Part shown: positions 6,479-13,039 of the stretch, one piece after another
Numbering within the stretch: the first letter of the stretch is position 1
Layout of the letters: each line of letters begins with the position of its first letter
Assembly (NCBI GenBank): GCA_002708145.1
Contig: PAOV01000050.1
Location: 1 to 17,275, forward strand
Direction: 5' to 3'
Source of the DNA: Chloroflexota bacterium
GTDB taxonomy: Bacteria; Chloroflexota; Dehalococcoidia; Lucifugimonadales; Lucifugimonadaceae
DNA length: 17,275 nt
Notes under the pieces: generated by a model
The model's database searches: none
Told to the model about the DNA's origin: nothing
The model's input: only the letters and a program-made list of their open reading frames with translations
Program-made: the position numbers and the translations under genes

Positions 6479-8857
6479 TTATTCAGACACTTCCGCATTC
6501 ATTAAACGCATTTCGTGGAGTTCAGAGGGGAATAAAGGCATGTGGTTGATTTGAAATCCTTCAGCATCTTCAACCGCCGCTGCGATGACCGCGGAAACTG
6601 GGATCACACCGGCCTCCCCCGCCCCTTTTATGCCCAGTGGGTTCAAAGGACTCGGGGTCTCCAAGTGATCGATCTCTACTTCAGGAATTTCAGTGCAATA
6701 GGGCATCAGAAAGTCCATAAAGGACGCGTTCTGAAGATTCCCATCTTCGTCATAAGCCATCTTTTCATAGAGAGCTCCCGCTATTCCTTGCGCAACCCCA
6801 CCGTGGATTTGGCCTTCGACAATTAGTGGATTAATCAATCGCCCACAATCATGAACTACGCAGTAGCGGAGGATCTCTACTTCTGAGGTAGCGGTATCAA
6901 CCTCGACTTCTACAGCATGAGCCCCGCTTGCAAAGGTGGAGCGGACTGGGGAATACCAACCAGCTGCTTCGAGACCAGGGTCTTCCCCCGGCTTAATAGG
7001 TGGCTCATCTAGGTCCCCTGCGCCTGCGAACTGGGTTGCTGCTCGCGCCGCTTCGCTGAACGAGTACCGAAGAGGGTTCGCCAATACCGCTACTTGAGCC
7101 AGAGGTATGCCTCGAGCTGGTGTTCCTTTGACTTGAACTTGAGCATCAACAATCTCAAGGTCGTCAGGGTTCGCTTCCAGTGCTTCTGCCGCTATCTGGA
7201 TCGCTTTCTCTTTCACCAGCCGCGCTGCCTCAGCAACAGCATTGCCGCTCATCACTGCGGCTCGAGAGGCAAAGGTGCCTACCGCATATTGAAAGCGTCG
7301 AGTGTCCCCGGTCACGACTTCCACATCTTCAAAGGGAACACCTAATTCGTCAGCAACAATCTGAGCGAAAACAGTGTGGTGACCCTGGCCACTTGAGGCA
7401 AGCCCAGTAGACACTTGAACCTTTCCCCCGGTCTCTACCCGAACATGTCCCCCTTCGTAAGGGCCGAGTCCGGTGCCTTCGACGTAACACGCCACACCGA
7501 TACCACGACGTCGGCCCGACGGTGTTTGGGAGCGTCGTTCAGGGAAACCGTCCCAGTCAATCATTGCCAAAACTTTCTCTAAAAGTTCCGGATAATTACC
7601 CGAGTCATAGATGGCTGGACGCCCGTCTTGGAAGATCATGCCCAAGTCATAAGGAAATTCGTCGGGCTGTATGAAGTTACGCCTCCTCAATTCCGCCCGA
7701 TCAATGTCCAGAAATGCCGCGATCCGATCAATAGTTCGTTCCATTGAGAACACTGCGTGCGGACGAGCAGCCCCCCGATAAGGGGTCACCTGAACCGTGT
7801 TTGTATAAACACTTCTGAACCGAACTCGATAGTTCGGCAACTTGTAAGGCCCTGGTAATTGTGTAGCCGTGATCAATGGAGCGATCATTCCATAAGGGGT
7901 ATAGGCACCGTTGTCATGCACGAAGTCCACATCTAGACCCAGAATTCGTCCCTCGTCATCAAATCCAACCTTGATCTGATGCCGTTGAGCTCTTTCATGC
8001 GACGAGGAGATGAAATGCTCCACGCGATCTTCTGTGAACTTAACTGGGCGCTCGTATTCGATCGCTCCCCATGCGGTAAGGATGTCTTCAGGCCAAGGGT
8101 GAATGACCTTCGTGCCGAAGCCTCCACCTACATCAATCGCAAACACCTCAACTTGCTCGTCCGGAATCTCAAGAATATTTGCTACGGCAAAGCGGACACT
8201 CGTGGGCGTCTGGGTGGCATTTTGAATTCGCAGTTTTCGACTGTGTCGGTCCCATGTCGCATGGCTGGCTCTGCCCTCTAGGGAACTGCCCATGCTTCTT
8301 TCCATGTCGAGATCTAGTTCAAGTACATGGGGAGCCCCGACCAGTGCCTGATCCACGTTCCCGACGTGCTCAACATGGTCAGCAGCGACATTTCCTGGCA
8401 CATCGTCGTGAACTAAATTGGGGCCAAGGGCCGCGTCAATCCCAACAACCGCCTCTCGCGGCTCATATTCGACAATCACTCGCTCCGCTGCGTCTTCGCC
8501 CACGTAGCGATCTGTTGCGAAGATCGCCACGACCGCCTCGCCGACATAGCGAACGTGTTCCTTGGCGAGGATGTATTGCGTTCTGGGAGCTACAAGCGAG
8601 GGGTGAGGGATAAGCAGCGGTAGTGGTTCAACGAGACGCCCCGGTAAATCGTTGTAGGTCAGAACCGCCTGAACGCCTTCAACGTCCCACGCTTCTGAAA
8701 CGTCAATAGAAAGTATTCGCGCATTGGCATACGGAGACCTAATCATGGTTAACGAAAGACCTGCTGATCCCGCGTCGTCTGTAAACGAACCGTGGCCTCT
8801 TATGAGCCGATCATCCTCAGTTCGGCGAATCGCTTTACCAAAGCTCTGCGTCGTCAT
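6479..8857 (-). CDS. Molybdopterin-binding large subunit of xanthine dehydrogenase/CoxL-family hydroxylase; candidate uracil (pyrimidine) dehydrogenase
   Basis: A 792-residue protein, the normal length for CoxL/CutL-type catalytic subunits. The N-terminal domain (about 1-130) has RRTEDDRLIRGHGSFTDD. The molybdopterin domains show VGGGFGTK (243-250), TPYRGAARPHA (358-368), SSGQGHHTVFAQI (488-500), VHDCGRLINP (668-677) and GIKGAGEAG (742-750), whose Glu748 is the expected catalytic base. The active-site loop is YRGAAR, close to the AYRGAGR of form II enzymes, and lacks the Cys-containing loop of true CO dehydrogenase, so CO oxidation is not supported. The family hydroxylates carbon next to nitrogen in heterocycles, or aldehydes, in the cytoplasm. 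With barbiturase as the next gene downstream, hydroxylation of uracil or thymine to a barbiturate is the best inference. The start shares ATGA with the 2Fe-2S subunit stop. Confidence 0.93.
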   Translation of the reverse strand: MTTQSFGKAIRRTEDDRLIRGHGSFTDDAGSAGLSLTMIRSPYANARILSIDVSEAWDVEGVQAVLTYNDLPGRLVEPLPLLIPHPSLVAPRTQYILAKEHVRYVGEAVVAIFATDRYVGEDAAERVIVEYEPREAVVGIDAALGPNLVHDDVPGNVAADHVEHVGNVDQALVGAPHVLELDLDMERSMGSSLEGRASHATWDRHSRKLRIQNATQTPTSVRFAVANILEIPDEQVEVFAIDVGGGFGTKVIHPWPEDILTAWGAIEYERPVKFTEDRVEHFISSSHERAQRHQIKVGFDDEGRILGLDVDFVHDNGAYTPYGMIAPLITATQLPGPYKLPNYRVRFRSVYTNTVQVTPYRGAARPHAVFSMERTIDRIAAFLDIDRAELRRRNFIQPDEFPYDLGMIFQDGRPAIYDSGNYPELLEKVLAMIDWDGFPERRSQTPSGRRRGIGVACYVEGTGLGPYEGGHVRVETGGKVQVSTGLASSGQGHHTVFAQIVADELGVPFEDVEVVTGDTRRFQYAVGTFASRAAVMSGNAVAEAARLVKEKAIQIAAEALEANPDDLEIVDAQVQVKGTPARGIPLAQVAVLANPLRYSFSEAARAATQFAGAGDLDEPPIKPGEDPGLEAAGWYSPVRSTFASGAHAVEVEVDTATSEVEILRYCVVHDCGRLINPLIVEGQIHGGVAQGIAGALYEKMAYDEDGNLQNASFMDFLMPYCTEIPEVEIDHLETPSPLNPLGIKGAGEAGVIPVSAVIAAAVEDAEGFQINHMPLFPSELHEMRLMNAEVSE

Positions 8858-9348
8858 GTCTTGTCGGACCTAACAATCTCGGCGGCATATCTAACTGCAG
8901 CACGTATGTTTTGGTAACCAGTGCAGCGACACAAATTGCCTGCGATGGCCTCGGTAATCTCTTCCTCGGTGGGGTCATCATTTTGCTCAATCAACGCACA
9001 CGCCGTCATGAGGAAGCCTGGTGTACAAAATCCACATTGCAGACCGTGGCATTCTTTAAAAGCTTCCTGAACAGGGTGAAGTTCGCCGCCGTCAGCAGCT
9101 AACCCTTCGACCGTTCGAATTTCCCTATCTTGAACAGCAACTGCGAAAGTCAGGCAGGAACGAACTGGGGCTCCGTCGACAAGTACCGTGCAACAACCAC
9201 AAACACCGTGCTCGCATCCGACATGCGTTCCGGTCAAACCCAATTCACCTCTCAGAGCATCTGATAAAAGCCTTCGCGCCGGCGCGGTGATTTGCTGTGT
9301 TTTGCCATTTACTTTCAGCCTGATTTCGTAAGATTCTTCGGTGTTCAT
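8854..9348 (-). CDS. 2Fe-2S small subunit of the Mo hydroxylase (CoxS-type)
   Basis: A 164-residue protein with both iron-sulfur motifs of the family. The plant-ferredoxin-type cluster uses Cys45, Cys50, Cys53 and Cys65 (CEHGVCGCC, then RSC). The C-terminal cluster uses Cys105, Cys108, Cys140 and Cys142 (QCGFC and CRCTGY). It carries electrons from the molybdenum site to FAD. An in-frame ATG at 9372 would give 172 residues, but ATG 9348 forms the ATGA overlap with the FAD-subunit stop and has a GGAAG ribosome site about eight bases upstream, so it is preferred. No cluster cysteine is missing, so the subunit looks functional. Gene order FAD, 2Fe-2S, Mo is that of many actinobacterial and proteobacterial cox/cut-like operons. 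Confidence 0.94.
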   Translation of the reverse strand: MNTEESYEIRLKVNGKTQQITAPARRLLSDALRGELGLTGTHVGCEHGVCGCCTVLVDGAPVRSCLTFAVAVQDREIRTVEGLAADGGELHPVQEAFKECHGLQCGFCTPGFLMTACALIEQNDDPTEEEITEAIAGNLCRCTGYQNIRAAVRYAAEIVRSDKT

Positions 9349-10193
9349 ATGCACGCTTCCAATGATGCCCAACCCATCTCTGCGGCCAAGTGCCGCCGAT
9401 AATCGGCAGATGCCTGAAGATCGCCATGGGGTTCCAATTGGGAACTCAAAAAATTGTAAATCTCGCTGTGCCCAACATCTTCAATTCTGGTGCCTCTCAA
9501 CAAATCATCGAAACTAACTACGGTGGGTACGGGGCCGACCGATAGAAAAGCTGCTCGTGCAGATTGGACCTGGTCGTTATTGTCGTATTCGACGACGCTC
9601 ACAGCACCAGCCACGGCGTAGTCGCCGTGCCTTCTCGCTACTTCGCGAAAAGAACTGACTGTCCTTGGGCCCAGTTTCGGGAAAGTTGCCGAGACAATTA
9701 GCTCATCTTCTCTTAGGGATGATTGCAGTGGGCCTTCGAATAAGTCCGTGGCTTCAATGGTCCGCCCACCCGATACCGAAGCCGTGTCGACTCTTCCATT
9801 GAGAACACTGATCACCGCTGTCATCTCTCCTGCTGGATCAGCGTGCGCTAGGGACCCACAGAGCGTGCCACGGTTTCGAATTACTTCATGAGCGATGAGT
9901 TTCTCGGCCTCTACAAGGAGGGGCAGCGCGGACCCAGCTTGTTCGCTTTGCAGCACTTGGCTGTGTGTGACGGAAGCGCCAATTTCGACTTCGGTTTCGC
10001 TTACTTTGATTTCACTTAGCTCGGCAAGTCCGGAGATATCTATTAGATGCGTTGGGCTTGCTAGGCGAAAGTTCATTAGGGGGATAAGGCTTTGGCCCCC
10101 GGCGAGTATTTTGGCGTCTTCAAGTTCATAGAGAAGTTGTGCGGCCTCATCAACCGAAGCAGCGGGGTGATAACTAAACGGCGATGGCTTCAC
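9345..10193 (-). CDS. FAD-binding medium subunit of the Mo hydroxylase (CoxM-type)
   Basis: A 282-residue protein of usual CoxM/CutM length. It has the FAD pyrophosphate-binding motifs AGGQSLIPLMNFRLA (about 31-45) and IRNRGTLCGSLAHADPAGE (105-123), the latter corresponding to the family's TIGGS-type loop. SFREVARRHGDYAVAGA around residues 180-197 and a C-terminal YRRHLA match the CO-dehydrogenase flavoprotein C-terminal domain. It passes electrons from the 2Fe-2S clusters to NAD or another acceptor, which cannot be told from sequence. The start is GTG at 10193, in a GTGA overlap with the stop of the NmrA-like gene, so it is probably coupled to that gene. Confidence 0.93.
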   Translation of the reverse strand: MKPSPFSYHPAASVDEAAQLLYELEDAKILAGGQSLIPLMNFRLASPTHLIDISGLAELSEIKVSETEVEIGASVTHSQVLQSEQAGSALPLLVEAEKLIAHEVIRNRGTLCGSLAHADPAGEMTAVISVLNGRVDTASVSGGRTIEATDLFEGPLQSSLREDELIVSATFPKLGPRTVSSFREVARRHGDYAVAGAVSVVEYDNNDQVQSARAAFLSVGPVPTVVSFDDLLRGTRIEDVGHSEIYNFLSSQLEPHGDLQASADYRRHLAAEMGWASLEACI

Positions 10194-11020
10194 GACTCCG
10201 GGCCTTCAATTTCGTGGATTAATCGTTGTACGGTCGTTTCGATTGGTGTTAAGTCTCCCACCAAAGCACGAAGCTGGGCGGTGGAGCCTTGCAAACCATA
10301 TTGGTCCATATAGTCGAACATCATCTGTATTTCGTTGGGAGTGTCCGCCGGCGCTGGCTTTTCATGAGCTGTGATCACATTCCCTGTTAATAACGTCAAC
10401 AAATCCGCAATCTCCTCGTGACTGATCGAGCCAACTCCGCAGAGGTCCCAACCACAGCCTGCTTCTAACTCTCCACTGAGAAGCACTGCCGCCGCTCGAC
10501 CTACATCTACAAGATCGACCATTGCTGTTCGTGCATGAACTGAATATGGCAATACAAGTTCCCCGTTCCCCAACGCAGATTCAATGTAGGGCTTTAGATT
10601 TTGCACATACGGAGCGGATCTAACAAATGTCACATCTAGAGGCTTAGCTTCTAGCAATATTTCTTCGACTAGTAGTTTTCTCCAATGGTGTGGCATTTTC
10701 TGCGTCTGCGGATGCAAAACCGAGTGGTAGACCAGGTGTTCTAACTCTCTTGCCTGGGAAGCCACTGCAGCACCAATTTCGACTTCTCCTTCGTGGAAGT
10801 TAGGGCAGATGTGATACGCGGAATGCGCGTCTTTAAACAGTTCCCGTAACGTCGAGTTTTCGGTCATATCGCCAACAACGACGTCGCAACCCAGCGCTTC
10901 TAGGCGCTGCGCCTGCTGTCTGTTACGTGCCAACGCCCGAATGTTCCACGTTTGGCCGCAAGCCCTTATGACAGCTTGCCCGGTTTTACCTTGGGCTCCG
11001 GTAACTGCGAGCGTCGGCAT
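10190..11020 (-). CDS. NmrA-like atypical SDR, NAD(P)-binding protein
   Basis: A 276-residue Rossmann protein. The N-terminus MPTLAVTGAQGKTG carries the GxxGxxG dinucleotide motif (G8, G11, G14), and the pattern of a basic residue pair after strand two (ALARNRQQ) suggests NADP. HLVYHSVLHPQTQKMPHHWRK (about 115-135) and FVRSAPYVQNLKPYI are typical of NmrA/atypical SDR proteins, which act as redox sensors, quinone reductases or reductases of small molecules. It is the first gene of the minus-strand block and is coupled to the FAD subunit by a GTGA overlap, so it belongs with the hydroxylase. Possible roles are an electron-acceptor link or a reductase for a pathway intermediate; neither is shown by sequence. 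No canonical SDR YxxxK motif is obvious. Confidence 0.85.
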   Translation of the reverse strand: MPTLAVTGAQGKTGQAVIRACGQTWNIRALARNRQQAQRLEALGCDVVVGDMTENSTLRELFKDAHSAYHICPNFHEGEVEIGAAVASQARELEHLVYHSVLHPQTQKMPHHWRKLLVEEILLEAKPLDVTFVRSAPYVQNLKPYIESALGNGELVLPYSVHARTAMVDLVDVGRAAAVLLSGELEAGCGWDLCGVGSISHEEIADLLTLLTGNVITAHEKPAPADTPNEIQMMFDYMDQYGLQGSTAQLRALVGDLTPIETTVQRLIHEIEGPES

Positions 11021-11070
11021 CGCATCGATAGTAGCCTTTATAAGGGAGGCGAGTTACTTGGTGTAGGCCA
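11021..11070. promoter_or_regulatory. Short divergent promoter region with shared TATA-like core
   Basis: Only 50 bp separate the NmrA-like start from the carbamate kinase start. CCTTTATAAGG (11035-11045) is an interrupted palindrome, CCTT-TAT-AAGG. It provides TATAAG (11039-11044) reading right and TATAAA (11042-11037) reading left, so one core could serve as -10 box for both genes. No convincing -35 boxes are seen, and activator dependence is possible. The arrangement implies shared control of the catabolic block and the kinase. An AGGGAGG (11043-11049) lies 21 bases before the kinase GTG, further than usual. Confidence 0.4.
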
Positions 11071-11973
11071 GTGAACACTGACGACGAATCCCATCGACGC
11101 GTTGTGGTTGCACTCGGCGGGAACGCGATTGCGCCCAGAGACGGGGATTACAGCGCCGAAGAACAGACAGCCAACATGGCCCTTGCTGCTAAGAGCATCG
11201 TGGATCTCATTTCAGATGGGTATGAGCCTGTAATTACTCACGGAAATGGTCCCCAAGTTGGCAACCTGCTTTTGAAAAATGAGCTTTCGGCAAGCTTCGT
11301 GCCCGCTATGCCACTTGATTGGTGTGTCGCCCAAACACAGGCCACAATTGGGTTCACTCTGGTAACTGAAATTGAATCGGAACTGCAACGTAGGTCAGTA
11401 TCCCGGCAGGTCGCGAGCGTCATAACCCGAGTAGAAGTAGACCCTCGAGACTCGAGCTTCAATTCACCTGTTAAACCAATAGGACGGCCACGCTACGACG
11501 GGACAAGGCGCTTAGTGCCTTCACCTCCCCCAATCGAAATACTTGATATTCCAGTCATTGAGTCACTTCTCAACTTAGATGTCGTCGTCGTGGCTTGCGG
11601 TGGGGGTGGGATCCCAATGGTCAGAGAAGACGGCAACCTCAGGGGAGTGGAAGCTGTGGTTGACAAAGACTTATGCACAGCATTGTTGGCTGAGCGGATT
11701 GCGGCCAAACGCATGGTGATTGTGACAGATGTTGACGGCGTCAAAGCTGATTACAAAACCGATGATGAAGAACTAATTCGCTATATCAGTGCTGAGGATT
11801 TGGAGGAGCGATTCCAAAATGGTGAATTCGCAGCAGGTTCAATGGCACCAAAGGTCCGCTCGGTTCTCCAATTTATTGATGCAACCGGAGGGACTGCTGC
11901 CATCGGCGCTCTAAACGACGTGAATGCGGTAGTACAAGGTGTGGCTGGCACTCAGATCCACCCAAACGAATAG
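11071..11973 (+). CDS. Carbamate kinase (ArcC/AllK family)
   Basis: A 300-residue amino-acid-kinase-fold protein. It shows VVVALGGNAI (about 11-20), VITHGNGPQVGNLLL (54-68), PLDWCVAQTQATIGF (81-95), VEVDPRDSSFNSPVKPIGRP (121-140), RRLVPSPPP (146-154), VVACGGGGIPMV (172-183), VVDKDLCTALLAERI (195-209) and GSMAPKVRS (255-263), all in carbamate kinase order. The enzyme makes ATP, ammonia and CO2 from carbamoyl phosphate and ADP. The segment between KPIGRP and RRLVPSP is shorter than in ArcC enzymes, so the protruding lid looks reduced; E. coli YbcF (AllK) is also about 297 residues. Start is GTG 11071, the only sensible one after an in-frame TAA at 11041. It is divergent from the block that should supply carbamoyl phosphate, the E. 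coli allFGH/allK logic. No arginine deiminase genes are nearby. Confidence 0.94.
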   Translation: MNTDDESHRRVVVALGGNAIAPRDGDYSAEEQTANMALAAKSIVDLISDGYEPVITHGNGPQVGNLLLKNELSASFVPAMPLDWCVAQTQATIGFTLVTEIESELQRRSVSRQVASVITRVEVDPRDSSFNSPVKPIGRPRYDGTRRLVPSPPPIEILDIPVIESLLNLDVVVVACGGGGIPMVREDGNLRGVEAVVDKDLCTALLAERIAAKRMVIVTDVDGVKADYKTDDEELIRYISAEDLEERFQNGEFAAGSMAPKVRSVLQFIDATGGTAAIGALNDVNAVVQGVAGTQIHPNE

Positions 11974-11983
11974 CCGAATCTGT

Positions 11984-12739
11984 TTATTTCTCTCGTCTGT
12001 TACCCGAATATTTTTTCATACCTTCGGTAAGCCAACCCGATGCTGATATCAGGGAATTCTGTTGGGCACCCATAACAAGTGCGTCCGCCAGCGGCATGTT
12101 TCTGGCGGCATGATGAATTTCTTTCGCTGCCCTAACCGCTGTCGGGTTAAGGCTGGTCAAGCGTGAAATGAAGGTGTCTGCAACTTCAGACAATTCCTCA
12201 GGGTCCTCGGCCAATCGATTTACGAGGCCCATCTCATACAATCGCCGCGCCGAAATAGCTTCGCCTAGGAGTGCCCACTCCAAAGCAATTCTCGGCGCGA
12301 CAAGTTTCGCTAATAAAGGAGTGTTTACCGCAGCCGGAAATCCATTTCTCATTTCAAATGCTCCGAACACGGTGTTGCTATCTGAAATGACGAAATCGCA
12401 GCCCATGGCAAGTGTGAAACCGCCTGCTACCGCATACCCCTCTACCACTGCCACAGAAAGCTTCGGGAATTGTCGTAATTGTTGAAAAATCTGTTCCCAT
12501 TTCCTCTCGCGCTCCAATATCGCTTCCAAACTAGAGTCGACTTCTTCACCTAGGTCGCGACCCGCACAAAAGGTGCCATTTGCACCAGTGATGATGAGAC
12601 AGCGACAACTCTCGTCTAGCGCCGCATCAGAAATTGCAGAACCTAGATCAGCGATCATCCTGGCGTTAAACGCGTTTTTCACCTCGGGTGCGTCCAAGGT
12701 CAGGGTTATTACCGGCCCCTCTGCCTCTGTGTGAATCAT
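11984..12739 (-). CDS. Enoyl-CoA hydratase/isomerase (crotonase) family protein
   Basis: A 251-residue crotonase-fold protein of standard length. FCAGRDL (57-63) and GYAVAGGFTLAMGCD (101-115) form the oxyanion hole that stabilises the CoA-thioester enolate. Glu129 (FGAFEMRNG) and Glu154 (ALEWALLGE) align by motif with the two catalytic glutamates of enoyl-CoA hydratase, so hydratase chemistry is plausible; the exact acyl-CoA substrate is not predictable. ISARRLYEMGLVNRL is the usual C-terminal family motif. It converges with carbamate kinase across 10 bp and is separated from the catabolic block by it, so membership in the pyrimidine pathway is doubtful. A GGGGGG stretch six bases before ATG 12739 may act as the ribosome site. 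Confidence 0.92.
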   Translation of the reverse strand: MIHTEAEGPVITLTLDAPEVKNAFNARMIADLGSAISDAALDESCRCLIITGANGTFCAGRDLGEEVDSSLEAILERERKWEQIFQQLRQFPKLSVAVVEGYAVAGGFTLAMGCDFVISDSNTVFGAFEMRNGFPAAVNTPLLAKLVAPRIALEWALLGEAISARRLYEMGLVNRLAEDPEELSEVADTFISRLTSLNPTAVRAAKEIHHAARNMPLADALVMGAQQNSLISASGWLTEGMKKYSGNRREK

Positions 12740-12864
12740 TCAGTACCCCCCAACAAATCCCACAATATGTCGAAACGCTCTTTTCGCATTCGTCGACTCG
12801 TGCAGGAATTTAATCCCTCTTCGTGCAGACGCCATGTCCGACGTAGTAAAGGTCTCGACTCAAA
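12740..12864. other. Intergenic region upstream of the crotonase gene
   Basis: No gene is seen in these 125 bases. They lie upstream of the crotonase gene and downstream of the helicase region, and should contain the crotonase promoter. The octamer TCGTGCAG occurs twice, about 25 bases apart (near 12798 and 12823), probably by chance. No convincing terminator hairpin was found. Confidence 0.4.
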
Positions 12865-12996
12865 TCAGAGAATCGCTCTCCACGCTGCCCACACATAGGC
12901 GATGAGAACAATCAAAAAGATGAGACGCCAGACTCGTTTACTCACGACTTCAAAACTAAGCGTTGAAGCTGCTTCCGACACCGCATTTTGGTTCAC
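12865..12996 (-). CDS. Possible small single-span membrane protein
   Basis: A frame downstream of the helicase ends at 12865 and encodes a C-terminal hydrophobic helix (RLIFLIVLIAYVWAAW) preceded by basic residues (SKRVW), a plausible tail anchor. From GTG 12996, which follows a GGGGG run by about eight bases, the product is 43 residues. TTG 13032 would give 55. ATG 13137 would give 90 but overlaps the helicase by about 98 bases. No family is recognised. Co-transcription with the helicase is likely if real. The hydrophobic stretch and a free frame in an otherwise empty interval support it; nothing else does. Confidence 0.35.
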   Translation of the reverse strand: MNQNAVSEAASTLSFEVVSKRVWRLIFLIVLIAYVWAAWRAIL

Positions 12997-13039
12997 GCCT
13001 GAAACCCCCGCAGCTTGTCGTATTCCACTCAATATTTGA

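Noticed and set aside
8179..8613. Long open plus-strand frame within the Mo-hydroxylase large subunit
   Set aside because: It is antisense to a clearly conserved gene, is arginine/proline-rich as expected for a shadow frame, and matches no family I recognise.
9349..9372. Upstream ATG 9372 for the 2Fe-2S subunit
   Set aside because: ATG 9348 has a well-spaced GGAAG site and the ATGA overlap; the extra eight residues are not typical of the family.
6479..10193. Aerobic carbon monoxide dehydrogenase (coxMSL)
   Set aside because: The gene order and subunit types fit, but the active-site loop is YRGAAR and lacks the cysteine of the form I loop (AYxCSFR), and no cox accessory genes are present.
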